This document shows positions 10,331-20,945 of a DNA stretch of 64,000 bases, piece after piece. Every line of letters begins with the position of its first letter. Position 1 is the stretch's first letter. The DNA comes from Nematostella vectensis (taxonomy: Eukaryota; Cnidaria; Anthozoa; Actiniaria; Edwardsiidae), in contig NC_064042.1 of NCBI RefSeq assembly GCF_932526225.1, forward strand, positions 8,590,540 to 8,654,539, read 5' to 3'. The notes below the pieces were generated by a model. The model did not search any database. It worked only from the letters and a program-made list of their open reading frames with translations, and was not told the origin of the DNA. The position numbers were made by a program, and so were the translations under genes.

Positions 10331-12084
10331 TTTTACAAAAGAGCGCGCTCTCGTTTGAAATGGCGTGTTTTCTAGTGGGTGCGCGAGTGCATGCAACCGG
10401 TGTTTGGAGCCCGCGCAGCTGAACGAAAATTGCAAACTTTAGTTTAACCCATTGACTCCTGGCTTTTTTGAGCTGAATTTACAAAAAACAGACTGAAAAC
10501 AGATACCTCCCCCCCCCCCCCTCTATTCTGAGTTTTATACAGCCCGTCAAACACAGCTGCACCTAGTCAGCGGTATCCAAGCTTTCCAACAGTGCTTTGC
10601 GGTCCCCACTTTTAATCCCTCGTCATTGTGCTGAAGCCAGCACAAGTTGATGGTTGCTTGTATTTTTCATCAAAAATACAGCTATAAGCATATTAGGAGA
10701 GTGTCTCAGGACATCATGAAGTCTTTTGGGGCATAACTGAGTGCTTTGCTTAGGGATATTTGCAAGCAAATGTTTTGCAAGCAAAGGTGGATTCATGATG
10801 ATTTTTTCTTGTTTGGCTTTGCCTGTATGAGAAAATAATTTTCTAATGAATCACCACAGCTCTCCTAAATGCTGTCTTTTCTGAAACCAAATTGATTCCA
10901 AAATTGTTTACACCGCTATTCTTGGTCTGTATGAGCTGGAATTGATTTGTTTGGCTTCGGGTTGAAAAAACCATCTGACTTTGGGGAGAGGAGTGTTGAC
11001 TGGCCCTCCCCTCGTGAATTTTCCCCTGGATCTCCCAGAATGCTTTGCAATACGTAAAGACATCTTCGTGGTTGTACAATCCTTCAAGGAGTGGACATTG
11101 TGTTTTGAGGCCATGGAAATGTACCTGGAGGATCAGAATAAAGGTATCTATTTGTGTCTTGAGCTGTGTTTGCTGATCTCTCTCCCTTGTGTGGTATTTT
11201 GAGCGTTTTATTGAGAGGGGTGATTCTGCTTTTCTCTCCTTGTTCGATTTGAGATTTGTCAAAGAACCTGTGCTATTATTTGGCTTAAGAGTAGATGCCA
11301 ACACCTTGGTTGGATGCATATCTGCAAGACCATTTATCCCTTAGACTGATGCCTGAGTATCTTCATCTTGTTGTGTTTATTTTGCATTTATGAATTTTTT
11401 GGGTTGTGGGTACTTCCCAAAGCCGGTACAGGCCGGTTGAGGGGTCAATGTGTTTACCAACACACCCTAAAAAATCATGCTTGCTTCACTGCCTGAGAAC
11501 AATGCATTTTTCGCAAGCTTAGTTGCATACAACAGTGTAAGCAAATTCTGCTTGATAGACAAACAAGCCTCCTTTAAGTTATGGCTGATATTCTAACAGA
11601 TAATTCTTATGTTATAACCATTGGGGGGAAGCACAGGGAGCCCAAATTCTATGAAAATATTTGCCTTTATAAATTCAAAGCAGCAGTGTCAACCCACTTT
11701 TGGTACTTTTCCTGTATATTCACCGTCAAAGTAATCTTATCACAAAACCTTGCCTGAATCTGGTGTTTTCTTGGCATTTTTTTCTAAAAAAGCTATGCAT
11801 ATCATCCCTATCAATGAGCCAGTCATGTCCAAGTAGAAAAAATTCTATTTTCTAGGTTAAAGATATTCACTTCCTAGAAATGGCATATATGTGATCCAAT
11901 CCACTTGTGTATGGCACAGCACAAGTCTAAAAAGGTCTAGTTGTTTTGATTAAAATCTAGGGGTGGTTGATTAAAACCCTGCAATCTTAGTTACTTTTAG
12001 TGTCCTTTTGTAAGGATTGAAAATACATTTACTAGAAAAGACTGTGAACCAAATTTCTCGAATTTGAATCGAGGTTTCTCGTCT
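10331..12084 (+). other. Homeobox gene intron, middle part
   Basis: Contains a C run near 10507-10522. A 158-codon minus-strand frame (10843-11319) shows no domain I can name. Probably transposon-derived or chance sequence. Confidence 0.4.
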
Positions 12085-12215
12085 CTTTCGCTTCAAGTGG
12101 CTTTTTCGCCGGCTTTTTCGCTACTCACTATTTATGGCACAATAGATAGTGAGTACGATAGCCAATCAAATTGCGAGATTCGTGATAGTATGTCAGTGGA
12201 TCTATACTAAAATGC
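12085..12215. mobile_element. Composite foldback MITE, copy 3 (right part)
   Basis: Matches 4730-4830: GCCGGCTTTTTCGCT, CTCACTAT..AATAGATAGTGAG hairpin, CAAATTGCGAGATTCGTGATAGTATG. Only the right half of the family is present. Confidence 0.7.
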
Positions 12216-12744
12216 GCTATATTGAGATATACACAGCGTAATATACAATACAAGTTTGATGTGCGAGTATTCGATAGTCCGATTTTCTTTAATTTAGTGA
12301 TTTCCTTTGCAAAAGAAAAGCAGCGTGAAAGAAGTAAACTTATTAAATATTGGTATGTCCCTGAAATGAAATTCAGCTGCAGAGACGTTCACTGAAAAAT
12401 CACGTGACTTTTTGTACGAAAAATCCTCCCCCCCTCCCCACAAACACACACAGATAGCTGTGGCTGTCACGCAAGAGAGCCGCGAAAAACTAAATTCTTT
12501 TAATGAAAATAAGCCCTTTCTGTTTGATTCGTAAGCCTGAGCGCGCGCGAATTTGCCACCCACAAATTCGTGCAAGTCTCTTATTGTATATGCAAGACGA
12601 TCAAATCTTTTGCTTTCTCTTTTTCGCTATTCTTTTCAGGTCAAACAGTACCGCTGTGGACAAATTATCACAGTGTACCCGAGGCCATGTACTCTCGTTT
12701 CACAACATCTGAATCCCAAGTGTTTCCACATAGTAAGTGAAACT

Positions 12745-12840
12745 AGGGTGAAGACGATGATGATGATAAGTAGTGATCATACGAAGATGGCGCGATGGTG
12801 ATAATAATGGTGAAGGTAGCGATGATAAATGATCATTGTA
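12745..12840 (+). repeat. Degenerate GAT/GGT trinucleotide repeat
   Basis: GATGATGATGATAAG and later GGTGATAATAATGGTGAAG-like stretches; an imperfect microsatellite. Confidence 0.6.
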
Positions 12841-12884
12841 ATTATCATGATGGTTATGAATTTTGTCATCCTAGCAAAATACCA

Positions 12885-13060
12885 AGTGCAAAAAGCATCC
12901 ATTCCCATCGGCTGATTTTTTAAAGTGGGTAAGATATATACGATCGAAATTGGTAGATAACGTACAAAACTTTGTTTTTAGATTGTTATTTCGAAATGTC
13001 TCAAATAGTTTGTCTTCCAATTTTGAGTAAAAACAATGACAAAGGCGTGGCTGACAAGGG
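12885..13060 (+). mobile_element. Dispersed short repeat (GAAGGCCAAT family), copy 2
   Basis: Matches 5430-5600 with substitutions: AAAAAGCATCCATTCCCATCGGCT, AGATTGTTATTTCG, AACAATGACAAAGG. Confidence 0.65.
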
Positions 13061-13555
13061 CTCTTTTATATAACTTATATAGTATGGTAGGTTCTTGAAA
13101 ATATTAGCAAACGCCTATCATGTTATAGCGCACTTGTTCACGTCTTATTGTTCAACATAGCTTCCGTACCACATACAAAGTTTATCGTAAACACGCTAGA
13201 TAAAGGTTTATTTTTACTACGTAAATGGGCTCTAATTTCATAGATAATGGGTTTATTCAATGCTAACGAAGTGTCTGATAACTCGTAATGTTTTGTCTGT
13301 GTTGTTGTGTTATGTCCTTGAACTAATTCAAGAGACCCTTGAATATTTATCGTCACCTGGGCTGTTTTCTAAACTTGTTTTATTTTCCCACGCTCTGTAG
13401 TAGCAGGGGAATACAATGTATAAACATTTTCTTGTAGAGAAAGTGCTATTTTCCGGTGTTGAGTTACGAGCAGAGTTGAGTCAAGGCTTTCATCGAATAT
13501 GGCAAAGTATTTGCGAGTTATTGCAGTTTTATCCGTTGCGCTACCTGACGTATAG

Positions 13556-14476
13556 GGACGTGGACATATGTCAGGCGCTCAGTTGCTTGGTATGAGCGTA
13601 CACATATGTAATGCTTACCTCTGACACTCCCCCTCCCCTCTCACAGAAATAAATTGGTCAGCGGGTCCTCCTTGTTTCCCGATGACTTAGCATCTGTAAC
13701 GTCCCCATGTATCACGGGTTTTTATATGTCAGGCGCTCAGTTGCAGTTGTGTCACGGGTCCCTATATGCCAAGGGTCACTATATGCCAGGTGCTCAGTTG
13801 CAGTTGTGTCCATATGGGTAATTTTGACGAATGTCCCTATATGTCACTGGTCCCTATATGTCACGCGTCCTTATATGTCACAGGTCCCTATATGTCAAGG
13901 GTCCCTATATGTCATGCGTCTCTATATGTCACGGGCACTATATGTCACGGGTCACTATATGTCAAGGGTCCCTATATGTCACGGGTCCCTATATGTCACG
14001 GGTCCCTATATGTCACGGGTCCCCATATGTCACGGGTCCCTATATGTCACGGGTCCCTATATGTCACGGGTCCCTATATGTCACGGGTCCCTATATGTCA
14101 CGGGTCCCCATATGTCAGGGGTCCCTATATGTCACGGGTCCCTATATGTCACGGGTCCCTATATGTCACGGGTCCCTATATGTCACGGTCCCTATATGTC
14201 ACGCGTCTCTATATGTCACGGGTCACTATATGTCACGGGTCCCTATATGTCGCGGGTCCCTTTATGTCTCGCGTCCTTTATGAGTCACGGGTCTCTATAT
14301 GTCATCGTCTCTATATGTCAAGGGTCTCTATATGTCACAGGTCCCTATATGTCACGGGTCCCTTTATGTCACGGGTCCCTATATGTCACGCGTCTCTATA
14401 TGTTACGCGTCTCTATATGTCACGGGTCCCTATATGTCACGCATCTCTATATGTCGCGTCCCAATATGTCAGGTAG
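13556..14476 (+). repeat. 17-bp minisatellite (TATATGTCA core)
   Basis: More than 35 units of about 17 bp, typically CCCTATATGTCACGGGT, dense from 13835 to 14476 and preceded from 13556 by looser units with CATATG and GGCGCTCAGTTGC. Because 17 is not a multiple of 3, every frame cycles through the same 17-residue peptide. This gives long stop-free frames (up to about 296 codons) that are not genes. It lies in the homeobox gene intron. Confidence 0.95.
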
Positions 14477-14640
14477 CGCTACGGACCCCGTTCAGTTATT
14501 GGGCGTACATAGCGGTCACCGGTGGTTAAGGGATAGTTTGATCGTTAGATTGGTCATCCTTAAACTTCCGGTATGGAAACTTCCAGTTAAATTTTAGAAG
14601 TGTAAACGGGTATTTCAGATCAGCACTGTAAAAACCCTCA

Positions 14641-14893
14641 TTAAAGCCGCATTATCACCAGTTTACTTCCGGTCGATTACATAACAATATCCGATGATTT
14701 CTAACGGGAAACGCGAAAAATATTTCAAAATATTGAAAGCAGTGTGTTTATTGGAAGTTTCTTTAAGAATGTGATTGATAATTTAGAACGGATGGCTTGT
14801 TTATATCTCGGATTTTAATAGATTCTTTTGTCTTTTAACGGTTGAGGTTTGCGTCGGACCTCCGGAAGTGAACTGGTGACAATGCGGCTTTAA
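14641..14893. mobile_element. MITE with TTAA-type ends
   Basis: The 253-bp element has inverted ends: TTAAAGCCGCATTATCACCA at 14641 and its near-complement (GGTGACAATGCGGCTTTAA) ending at 14893. The CTTCCGG boxes also match in inverse orientation. No coding capacity. The TTAA at both edges may be the target duplication. Confidence 0.85.
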
Positions 14894-15105
14894 ACACAGT
14901 AGTTGTCGTATAAGCTAAGTATGTCTTCCATGTGGGTTACCCCTGCTCATGTTCATTTTCTCCCTAGAATTTCTGTAATATGTTTAGTTTGTTTAATACT
15001 CTAAGTGTGCTAGGTTTATATGATGTTAACAATAGCGCAGAGCTCTCTATGACACTTTTAGTGAATAACTCAGGGAGTAAGCAACAGTGTACATTTTCTT
15101 TTCAG

Positions 15106-15446
15106 GTTTTCCTTTGCAAGGAGAGGCCGGCACCGAACGCCGATCACCTTCCGACCTCCCAAAGTACTTCCGTGCCTTCTTCAACGAGAGCCGACGATTT
15201 CGCCGAATTCGCACGGTGTTCACCCGAGATCAGCTCCAAAAGCTCGAGGATCGATTCAAGCATGACAAATACCTGTCTACTCAGGACCGCAATGAGTTCG
15301 CCAGGTCGCTTCAACTGACGCCTCTACAGCTGAAAACGTGGTATCAGAACCGACGGATGAAATGGAAGAAAGATATGTTATTAATTGATCCGACAGCCGT
15401 GACGACAAGGGCCAAAGGACGACCAAGAAAAGGAGAGTTTTCGTAA
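15106..15446 (+). CDS. barx-like: BARX-like homeobox gene, exon 2 (homeodomain)
   Basis: The acceptor TTTTCTTTTCAG ends at 15105 and the exon enters in phase 1; TAA stop at 15444-15446. In the joined 205-residue protein the homeodomain spans about residues 124-183. Arg5 and Phe8 are in place (IRTVF). Helix 3 reads LKTWYQNRRMKWKK with Trp48, Tyr49, Gln50, Asn51 and Arg53. WYQNRR is typical of Bar and Barx homeodomains, and RMKWKK followed by A-K-G-R-P-R-K resembles the KGRPKK tail of vertebrate BARX1/2. Gln50 predicts TAAT-type DNA targets. The role would be a nuclear transcription factor, probably a repressor given the Eh1 motif in exon 1. The total length is shorter than vertebrate BARX (about 250-280 residues, from memory). 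Orthology to BARX rather than another Bar-like class needs a tree. Confidence 0.88.
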
Positions 15447-15711
15447 AACAGTAGCAAAGTTGAAATTGGATGCAATAGCTGATCTGATGTACTTAAAATA
15501 GGCGCCCAGCCCCTCCTGATTCCGGTCACCCAATATTTAGACAGTCGTGATAACATTATAACATGACTCATGACTGCTTACAATCTTGGGAAATCCTGGC
15601 CATGCGCCTGTTTAAGTATACACCTGTTTTAAATAAGGTTGCACTCGGAGAATCTGTGTATCGTAACCCGCAGTGTTTCTTGGGTATAAAGTAAATAAGC
15701 TAATAAGCGTA

Positions 15712-15717
15712 AATAAA
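15712..15717 (+). promoter_or_regulatory. Poly(A) signal AATAAA of homeobox gene
   Basis: Overlapping AATAAATAA about 265 bp after the homeobox stop codon; the first strong signal downstream. Confidence 0.5.
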
Positions 15718-16226
15718 TAAATACAAATCTAGGTTTAAAAGCTGTAGAATTCTTGTTTATGTTCTAATGATCATTCACATGGCTTAGATACAAGGATTCC
15801 GCCGCTTTTACGCTACCCATGAACCACCGCGGGTTACGACACATGGATTCTCGGGTGCAACCATTGTTGGAATAGGTGTATGTGTGGTTTGGAAGTGCGG
15901 GCTTGTTAGGAGACGTGCGTAAAGTATTTTTAGTAAAAAACATTTGATATTCATGACTGCGCAACCCCTCCTGGCTACTCGAATGTTAGAAAATTATTAA
16001 GTGAGTACGGCTGGAGACCCGCGTAGAGCATTCAGAAAAATGTCAATGTCACCTTGGTAAAAAGAGAACATGGTCACGCAAAAGTGTAGTGTCACGCAAC
16101 TTGGAATTATGCAAGTTATGAGCTTGTGTTATGAGAGTTATGCACATATTTCCGTAAACTCTGGATTTGCGTTATTGGTTGGTTATTGCTAATGGGGCCT
16201 TATTTGTGTGGCAAGTGTTTTCCCTG

Positions 16227-16285
16227 TTAACATCGGTCTCCTCAACTCTAGGGAAGCGAGAGCGAGTTGAGGAGACCGATGTTAA
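16227..16285. repeat. Perfect 21-bp stem hairpin
   Basis: Arms 16227-16247 and 16265-16285 are exact complements, starting TTAACATCGGTCTCC and ending GGAGACCGATGTTAA, with a 17-base loop. There is no coding context. It is likely a small foldback MITE. Confidence 0.9.
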
Positions 16286-16397
16286 AAGGGAGATAAGTGT
16301 TTTAACGTCCCACAAATTTCTGGATAGAAGTTTAGTAAGCTTTGATCATCTTTGTTGTTTATTGGTAAAGTCTGGGGTATCATAAGAACCGCTCCAC

Positions 16398-16481
16398 CAA
16401 CCTCGTCCACAGGGTCTTCTGGGTAATTTGCATGTTGGTGCCATATTGAAAATTACCCAGAAGACCCTGGGAACGAGGTTG
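16398..16481. mobile_element. Short foldback MITE (AACCTCG...GGGTCTTCTGGG ends)
   Basis: The 32-bp arm 16398-16429 pairs with 16450-16481 with two mismatches. The arm contains CAGGGTCTTCTGGGTAATTT and the loop is 20 bases. It is non-coding. Confidence 0.85.
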
Positions 16482-17489
16482 CCGCTTCACTAGTGGGCTC
16501 TAGCTTTTTTTTACTTGTAGTGCAGTTGGGTTGTACATTTGTAGGATATTTTTTTTTCCATTTTATTTATGTAGAACTTGATGACGGAAACTATATTAAA
16601 AAGTTTCTGAGACATTTGCCACTTATTTTTTATTGTTGTCTTGTTATATATCGTTAACTAAGGTCAAACAGACCAGAATAGCCTAATTATAAAGGTTTGC
16701 TTTTTATTGCTTGACTTTTTTTATCATCTAAAAGTTTCCTCTTCGCTGTCCGTGCAACTGACTCCGCCTTCTTCCTCTTCAATGGTAGGCAGACGTCTCT
16801 TTGTCTTGCTTCGGGTTTTTACTGAAAAAGAACATCGCCCGGGTCATATACCTCGTGCTTCTCTCGCAATGAAAGAGCGCACTGAATTATGGGGAACGCA
16901 ATTCCGTCTTGATTCATTTCCTGGAAGCTAAAATTTCCTTTCCAGGTGACCCAAATCATGCTCTCGGCCTACCCCGTTCTACCCCTCAAGAACTCCTATC
17001 TTTCGTATTTAAGGCCTGATTTAAACTGTACGTCCCTACCCTAACCGTGCCGAATATAATTGTCTATTTGTGTATCGACACAAATACATTGGGTTCAACT
17101 TTGACCACTAGGATGCGAGTCATTAAAAACTTGAAGTTGAATTGTTTTTGCACAAAACCAATAAAATATGTTTTTTGATTCGGCACATCTAAATCTCGAA
17201 GCTTACATCGGTTTCGTGGTTTTGCCTGCGCGAGGCTGCACTCGTGGTTCGTGGTGACGTCAACTGTGCTTAATAAACCTGCTTGCTTTTCAGAGACCGA
17301 AATTTTTATGTTACTCATGATTAAGACAGTCAATGGTTTGCGGCTTTTATCCGTACCACAAAAGATCTTTATTGTCTTTGTGTCAGACATCTCTATATTG
17401 CCACAGGCAAAGTGGAATACAGTTGAGGAAATATTTGTTTTAGAATATTTTCTCGTTTATTTTCGCCCCATGACAGTTAATCCAAAGAG
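16482..17489. other. Intergenic, no gene established
   Basis: A minus-strand open frame at 17064-17390 includes a stretch near 17203-17292 with an AG before it and GTAAGC after it, both in phase 1. It could be a tail exon of the Ig/thyroglobulin gene. The acceptor is pyrimidine-poor and the peptide unremarkable, so I do not call it. Confidence 0.35.
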
Positions 17490-17620
17490 GGTCCTGGATT
17501 CCGGATTCAACCGAATCCTATTGTGTGGATTTCGGATCCTAGATAGTGTTTGGATTCCGGATTACACTTGTAGGGATTCCGGATTCCAAGTATTATTTGT
17601 TCAAGTATTCCGGATTTAGG
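17490..17620 (+). repeat. GGATTCCGGATT degenerate repeat
   Basis: About eight imperfect copies of GGATTCCGGATT-like sequence in 130 bp, not in register. Confidence 0.8.
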
Positions 17621-17838
17621 ATTACCTGTCACTGTATTTTTCTTTTTTTGCTTGGCCTCCCCTGAACTACCCTCCCATGATTCCTAGCGGGCAGGTAGCG
17701 AAACTCCCATAAAAATTCAAGTGAGCTAAAATCCCTAGAAAAAAATTCGAGCAAAAAAAAAAAGAAGAATAAGTTACCTTTAGATACCTATTATCGGTCC
17801 ATATAAATGTGATAAAGTAAACATAGCGTTATACTTAC

Positions 17839-17985
17839 ATTTTCCGTAAACCGAACGCTTTTCTTTGTACTTGACGATGGAGTGAACTAGACCTCTTTTA
17901 CAGCACACAAAGGCTACCATATCCATGGCAACCACCAATAATAAGGCAGCCATAGAAATTACCACCGCCGCCGAGATAGAAAAGT
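17839..17985 (-). CDS. Ig/thyroglobulin-1 receptor, transmembrane exon
   Basis: On the minus strand the acceptor CCTTTCTAG precedes 17985 and the donor GTAAGT follows 17839; the exon is phase 1 at both ends (147 nt). It encodes D-FSISAAVVISMAALLLVVAMD, a hydrophobic helix, then MVAFVCCKRGLVHSIV and a basic stretch (KYKEKRSVYGK). The helix-D-x-x-x-F-x-C-x-K/R-x-G pattern is like NCAM membrane ends and like the exon at 4050-4219. The basic residues after the helix predict a type I protein. If the donor is not used, the frame stops at 17780 after about 20 more residues. A strong minus-strand acceptor (TTTTTTTCTAG before 17734) would instead give a 22-codon final exon ending at 17667. Which one is used is unknown. 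Confidence 0.7.
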
Positions 17986-18791
17986 CTAGAAAGGAAAATA
18001 TTCCATAAGAGCAAATACGGCTTATACAGAATATGACTTTCTCTGGGGAAAGGGATCCAGAATGTCAGTCGGAGGAATAGAGACTAATTACGAAGGGCTG
18101 TACAATCTAATGAATATAAAGGAAGGGAATTTGTTTTTAGCTTCCATGCATTTGTTTTCAAATTGCATCTGATCCCACTCACCTGGTCCACCCTATATTG
18201 TCTCTGGGCAAGCCCTGAGAGCATAGGTATTACCAGGAAAGTGGTAAAACCTTTCCTGGTATTACATAATTTTAAAATAGTTTTAAACGCTATTTTAGAA
18301 TTGATCTAAGAATCTTAGAATAAGTATTTTGGAATGTGTCTGGCATGTTGCACCATGTCCCTTAAACGAACTAACTATAACCTAACTTATATGGAGTACC
18401 CTTGGCGCGATACTGGGCCCTACCGGTGCAACGACTTCTGTCGTCGACTTCGTTAATAGCCGGGACACTAGAATGTTAGTTAACTTACTCCTTACAGAGT
18501 ACCTGCTCGATGTCGGGCCTTACCTCGAGGTGAAATTCATTAAACAGGCTTTGAAACAAACTTGTGTTTGCTAGTCGCAAAAATGGTGGAAAATAAGGAG
18601 CAGGAAAGTGAACGAATTACGAGGTTGGCGCTCAAAGGGTTACGGGACGGAATCTCTAGTGGTGCGCATTGCTTTCGAAGAAAGTTGTGATTCCCCCATA
18701 ACCCTTTGCGTTGCGTGCCACGCATCTCCTTCAACCTTTAGCTACTATGTATTGATTTGTCTGCCCCAGGGCTTAGTATTGGGTCCTATAC

Positions 18792-19001
18792 CTTTAGGTG
18801 CGTTGCAATGCATGCCACCGTCGGCCTTGTAGGCATCTGCAATCTTGTGTCCGGTCTCAGTGTCTACGCACCAGCACTTGTCCAAGTGGATGGAACACTG
18901 GACGCGATGATACGCTCCATTCGGATCACAACGAGGACGGAATTCGAGGCGAAGCCGAGGGTCGGCGCCAAGGACAAGATCCTTATTGCACTGGCTCATT
19001 A
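18792..19001 (-). CDS. Ig/thyroglobulin-1 receptor, thyroglobulin type-1 exon
   Basis: The acceptor TTTTCTTTAG precedes 19001 and the donor AAAG|GTATAG follows 18792. The exon is 210 nt and phase 1 on both sides. It encodes one thyroglobulin type-1 domain with all six cysteines in canonical order: SQC, RPRCDPNGAY, VQC, CWCV and GMHC. Such domains occur in thyroglobulin, EpCAM/Trop, invariant chain, nidogen, testican and IGFBPs, and several inhibit cysteine cathepsins (family knowledge, not shown here). The join to the Ig exon makes one Val codon and keeps the frame. The join to the transmembrane exon makes Asp. The domain would be extracellular, between the Ig fold and the membrane. Confidence 0.85.
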
Positions 19002-19596
19002 CTAAAGAAAACGACAAAAGTTTGCTCTTTACTTGCCTTAGCCCCTCCCCCTCTGAATGTTCTCCAAATCGAAAGTGCTTGCAGATTAGGTCAGTACATT
19101 TGCTTGCGTGCTTTTAAACCCTTATTTTAGGTATGATCGCTTTTAATATTTTGCAATGCTTGGGTGCTTGCCGTGGCAAAAAGGATGCTTTGTTTCCACA
19201 GTGCCCCGTGAAACACCGCCAAAATCAACAAACAAGAAACAAAGACAATTATAAGCAAACTAATTCACAGCATCTCCCAGCAGCGCCACCATTACAGGGC
19301 GTGTCTCGCCAAATTTATATCACGTTTTAATTTAAAAAAAAAACAAACACTCAAAGCCGATGAAGCAAGACATATGCATCTTAAATACTGTTCGTGCTAT
19401 TATTTCTCAAAGCAAAATAGCATTAATCTAGGTGGTGGTACGCTCAAAATTACTTGCCACGAACCATTCGCTAGTCTCTGGGCCACTTTGCGTGACCTCG
19501 ACAAGAGCGGCTGCGGAGGAGACTAACCATTCGCTGGGTCTTTTTCATAGACTCCTATTCCCGAGCACCCTTCCCTCCCATGGGGTAAACTCTTAC

Positions 19597-19911
19597 CTGC
19601 TGGTTGTTCTACCAAAGTGATCGTCACGGAATCGAATCCATTTTCATTGCGAACTTTGCAAATGTAGTCCCCGTAGTCACTCTCGCGGTATGGCGTTACG
19701 CGCAAAGTAGTCACGCCATGTTTGGTGTTATCAATATGTGTCACGCAATTTTTGCATTCGAGTAACTGCTTTCCTTCTCTCATCCAGATGGCCTGGGGTC
19801 GAGGAATACCGTCATAAAAACACTTCAACATAGCCTGCTGACCAGCACTTGTATGAACCGTGGATGCAGTTTTCTGCTTGTTGATTTTTGCCGGCGTGTT
19901 CCCAAGGCAAC
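19597..19911 (-). CDS. Ig/thyroglobulin-1 receptor, Ig-like exon
   Basis: A 315-nt exon, phase 1 at both ends, as is typical for Ig domains. The donor is CAG|GTAAGA after 19597 and the acceptor TTGGAAG precedes 19911 (weak pyrimidine tract). It encodes an I-set-like Ig domain: SAGQQAMLKC (B-strand Cys), AIW (C-strand Trp), TTLRV, then the DYGDYIC tyrosine-corner Cys and VRNENG, G-strand TITLVEQ. An extra pair of cysteines (LECKNC) lies between strands C and E. The domain is expected at the N-terminus right after the signal peptide, so the mature protein would have a single membrane-distal Ig domain. Possible roles are adhesion or ligand recognition; no partner can be inferred. Confidence 0.85.
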
Positions 19912-19988
19912 CTTCCAATATCAATAAAAATGAATCGTTAGTCTGTCAGCTGTCATGTTGCATTACAGTAGCTACAGGGACGGTATCC

Positions 19989-20150
19989 AGTCAATTCGTC
20001 CACCAACCGATTTGTATGGACGGATGTGTGGACGAATTGACACAACTTGTGGACGAATTGGTTTGTGGACGAATCGGTTTGTGGACGAATTGACACAACT
20101 TGTGGACGAATTGGTTTGTGGACGAATCGGTTTGTGGACGAATTGACTGT
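19989..20150 (+). repeat. GTGGACGAATTG tandem/foldback repeat
   Basis: About 18-bp submonomers (GTGGACGAATTGGTTT, GTGGACGAATCGGTTT, GTGGACGAATTGACACAACTT) form a 53-bp higher-order period repeated twice. CAGTCAATTCGTCCAC at 19989 is the inverse of GTGGACGAATTGACTG at the right end, so the block can fold back. Confidence 0.85.
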
Positions 20151-20519
20151 AGACCATAAATTTTCAGAAATTCACACCCATTCCCCCAGCATATCTATCA
20201 GTTTCATAAAAAAAGTCATCTCTGAATCTTCTTGTTTCAGAATTCTAAAAACTCTCAGGACTAATTATGAGTCGTTTGGCGGCTGCCTGTGTTGCCTTCC
20301 TAATGCCATTCAACTCGATCTGTTTTATTTCTGTTATCTCTGCTGGTTTATTCAGGAGGGGGGTTAGCTTCACAAATCTATAACGTGTTATTTTTTAATC
20401 ACTTCATATCTGATGGGGAGGTAACCGCGAATTCTTGGATTTCTCGATTTTTTTCTCTTGGCTCATTGGCTGTCTTAAATGATTTCTGGACAAATTAATT
20501 TGATACACTACTTTGTTAT

Positions 20520-20660
20520 AAGAACGTCCAGCCTGAGATTTCACCAAATTTTAAGAACTTGTTAAGATTATATCGAAGCTGAGATTAGCAAAATGTTGAG
20601 TTTTGTTAGTGTGATGCATTCTAAAATGCAGAATCCAATTGCTTTCATAATACACCCTTA
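20520..20660 (+). repeat. Dispersed repeat copy (pair with 7335-7468)
   Basis: Same ordered blocks as 7335-7468. It lies in the first intron of the minus-strand Ig gene. Confidence 0.7.
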
Positions 20661-20896
20661 AAGGGCGGACAGTGATGTGGGTTAATTCCATATTCTGATT
20701 TCTTTCTCTTTTTTTAAAATTCAATATAAACTGACAATCTGAAAAATTCTCCCTTACTACTTTTATCCTTGTATCAAGCGAAATTGAAAATCAGTCAATC
20801 CCTGCAATACATACTGTCTGGGATTTTTTTTACTTGAATGCTGACCCTTGTTCTGGGTAGTTACTGTAAGTTGTAAGTACTGTATCATTTACTTAC

Positions 20897-20945
20897 CAAC
20901 GGCTAGAAGAGATAGAAACATGACACCATGCCATTGAAGATGCAT
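20897..20945 (-). CDS. Ig/thyroglobulin-1 receptor, signal-peptide exon
   Basis: A 49-nt coding exon on the minus strand starting ATG at 20945: MHLQWHGVMFLSLLAV plus one base, then a consensus GTAAGT donor. The peptide has the short polar start and hydrophobic core of a signal peptide and ends in phase 1. This joins the phase-1 Ig exon at 19911 to give ...LLAV-G-CLGNTPA. It is too short to stand alone; support comes from the donor, the phase match and the peptide type. The gene assembled from 20945 to 17839 gives signal peptide, Ig (about residues 25-120), thyroglobulin-1 (123-190), transmembrane (about 195-217) and a short tail. The promoter was not identified. Confidence 0.6.

Noticed and set aside
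10843-11319. A 158-codon minus-strand frame in the homeobox intron
   Set aside because: No recognisable domain, composition like translated non-coding DNA, overlapping short frames on the other strand.
13707-14597. A 296-codon plus-strand frame with regular peptide repeats (GPYMSRVPICHGSLYVT)
   Set aside because: It is the direct translation of a 17-bp minisatellite; two other frames of the same array are equally open. No splice sites or domain.
16227-16285. microRNA precursor or rho-independent terminator
   Set aside because: A perfect 21-bp stem with a 17-base loop is more regular than a typical pre-miRNA, and MITE hairpins are common here. Bacterial-type termination does not apply.
17203-17292. 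Possible cytoplasmic-tail exon of the Ig/thyroglobulin gene on the minus strand
   Set aside because: Phase fits, but the acceptor has a poor pyrimidine tract and the peptide has no recognisable motif. Two other 3' endings are equally plausible.
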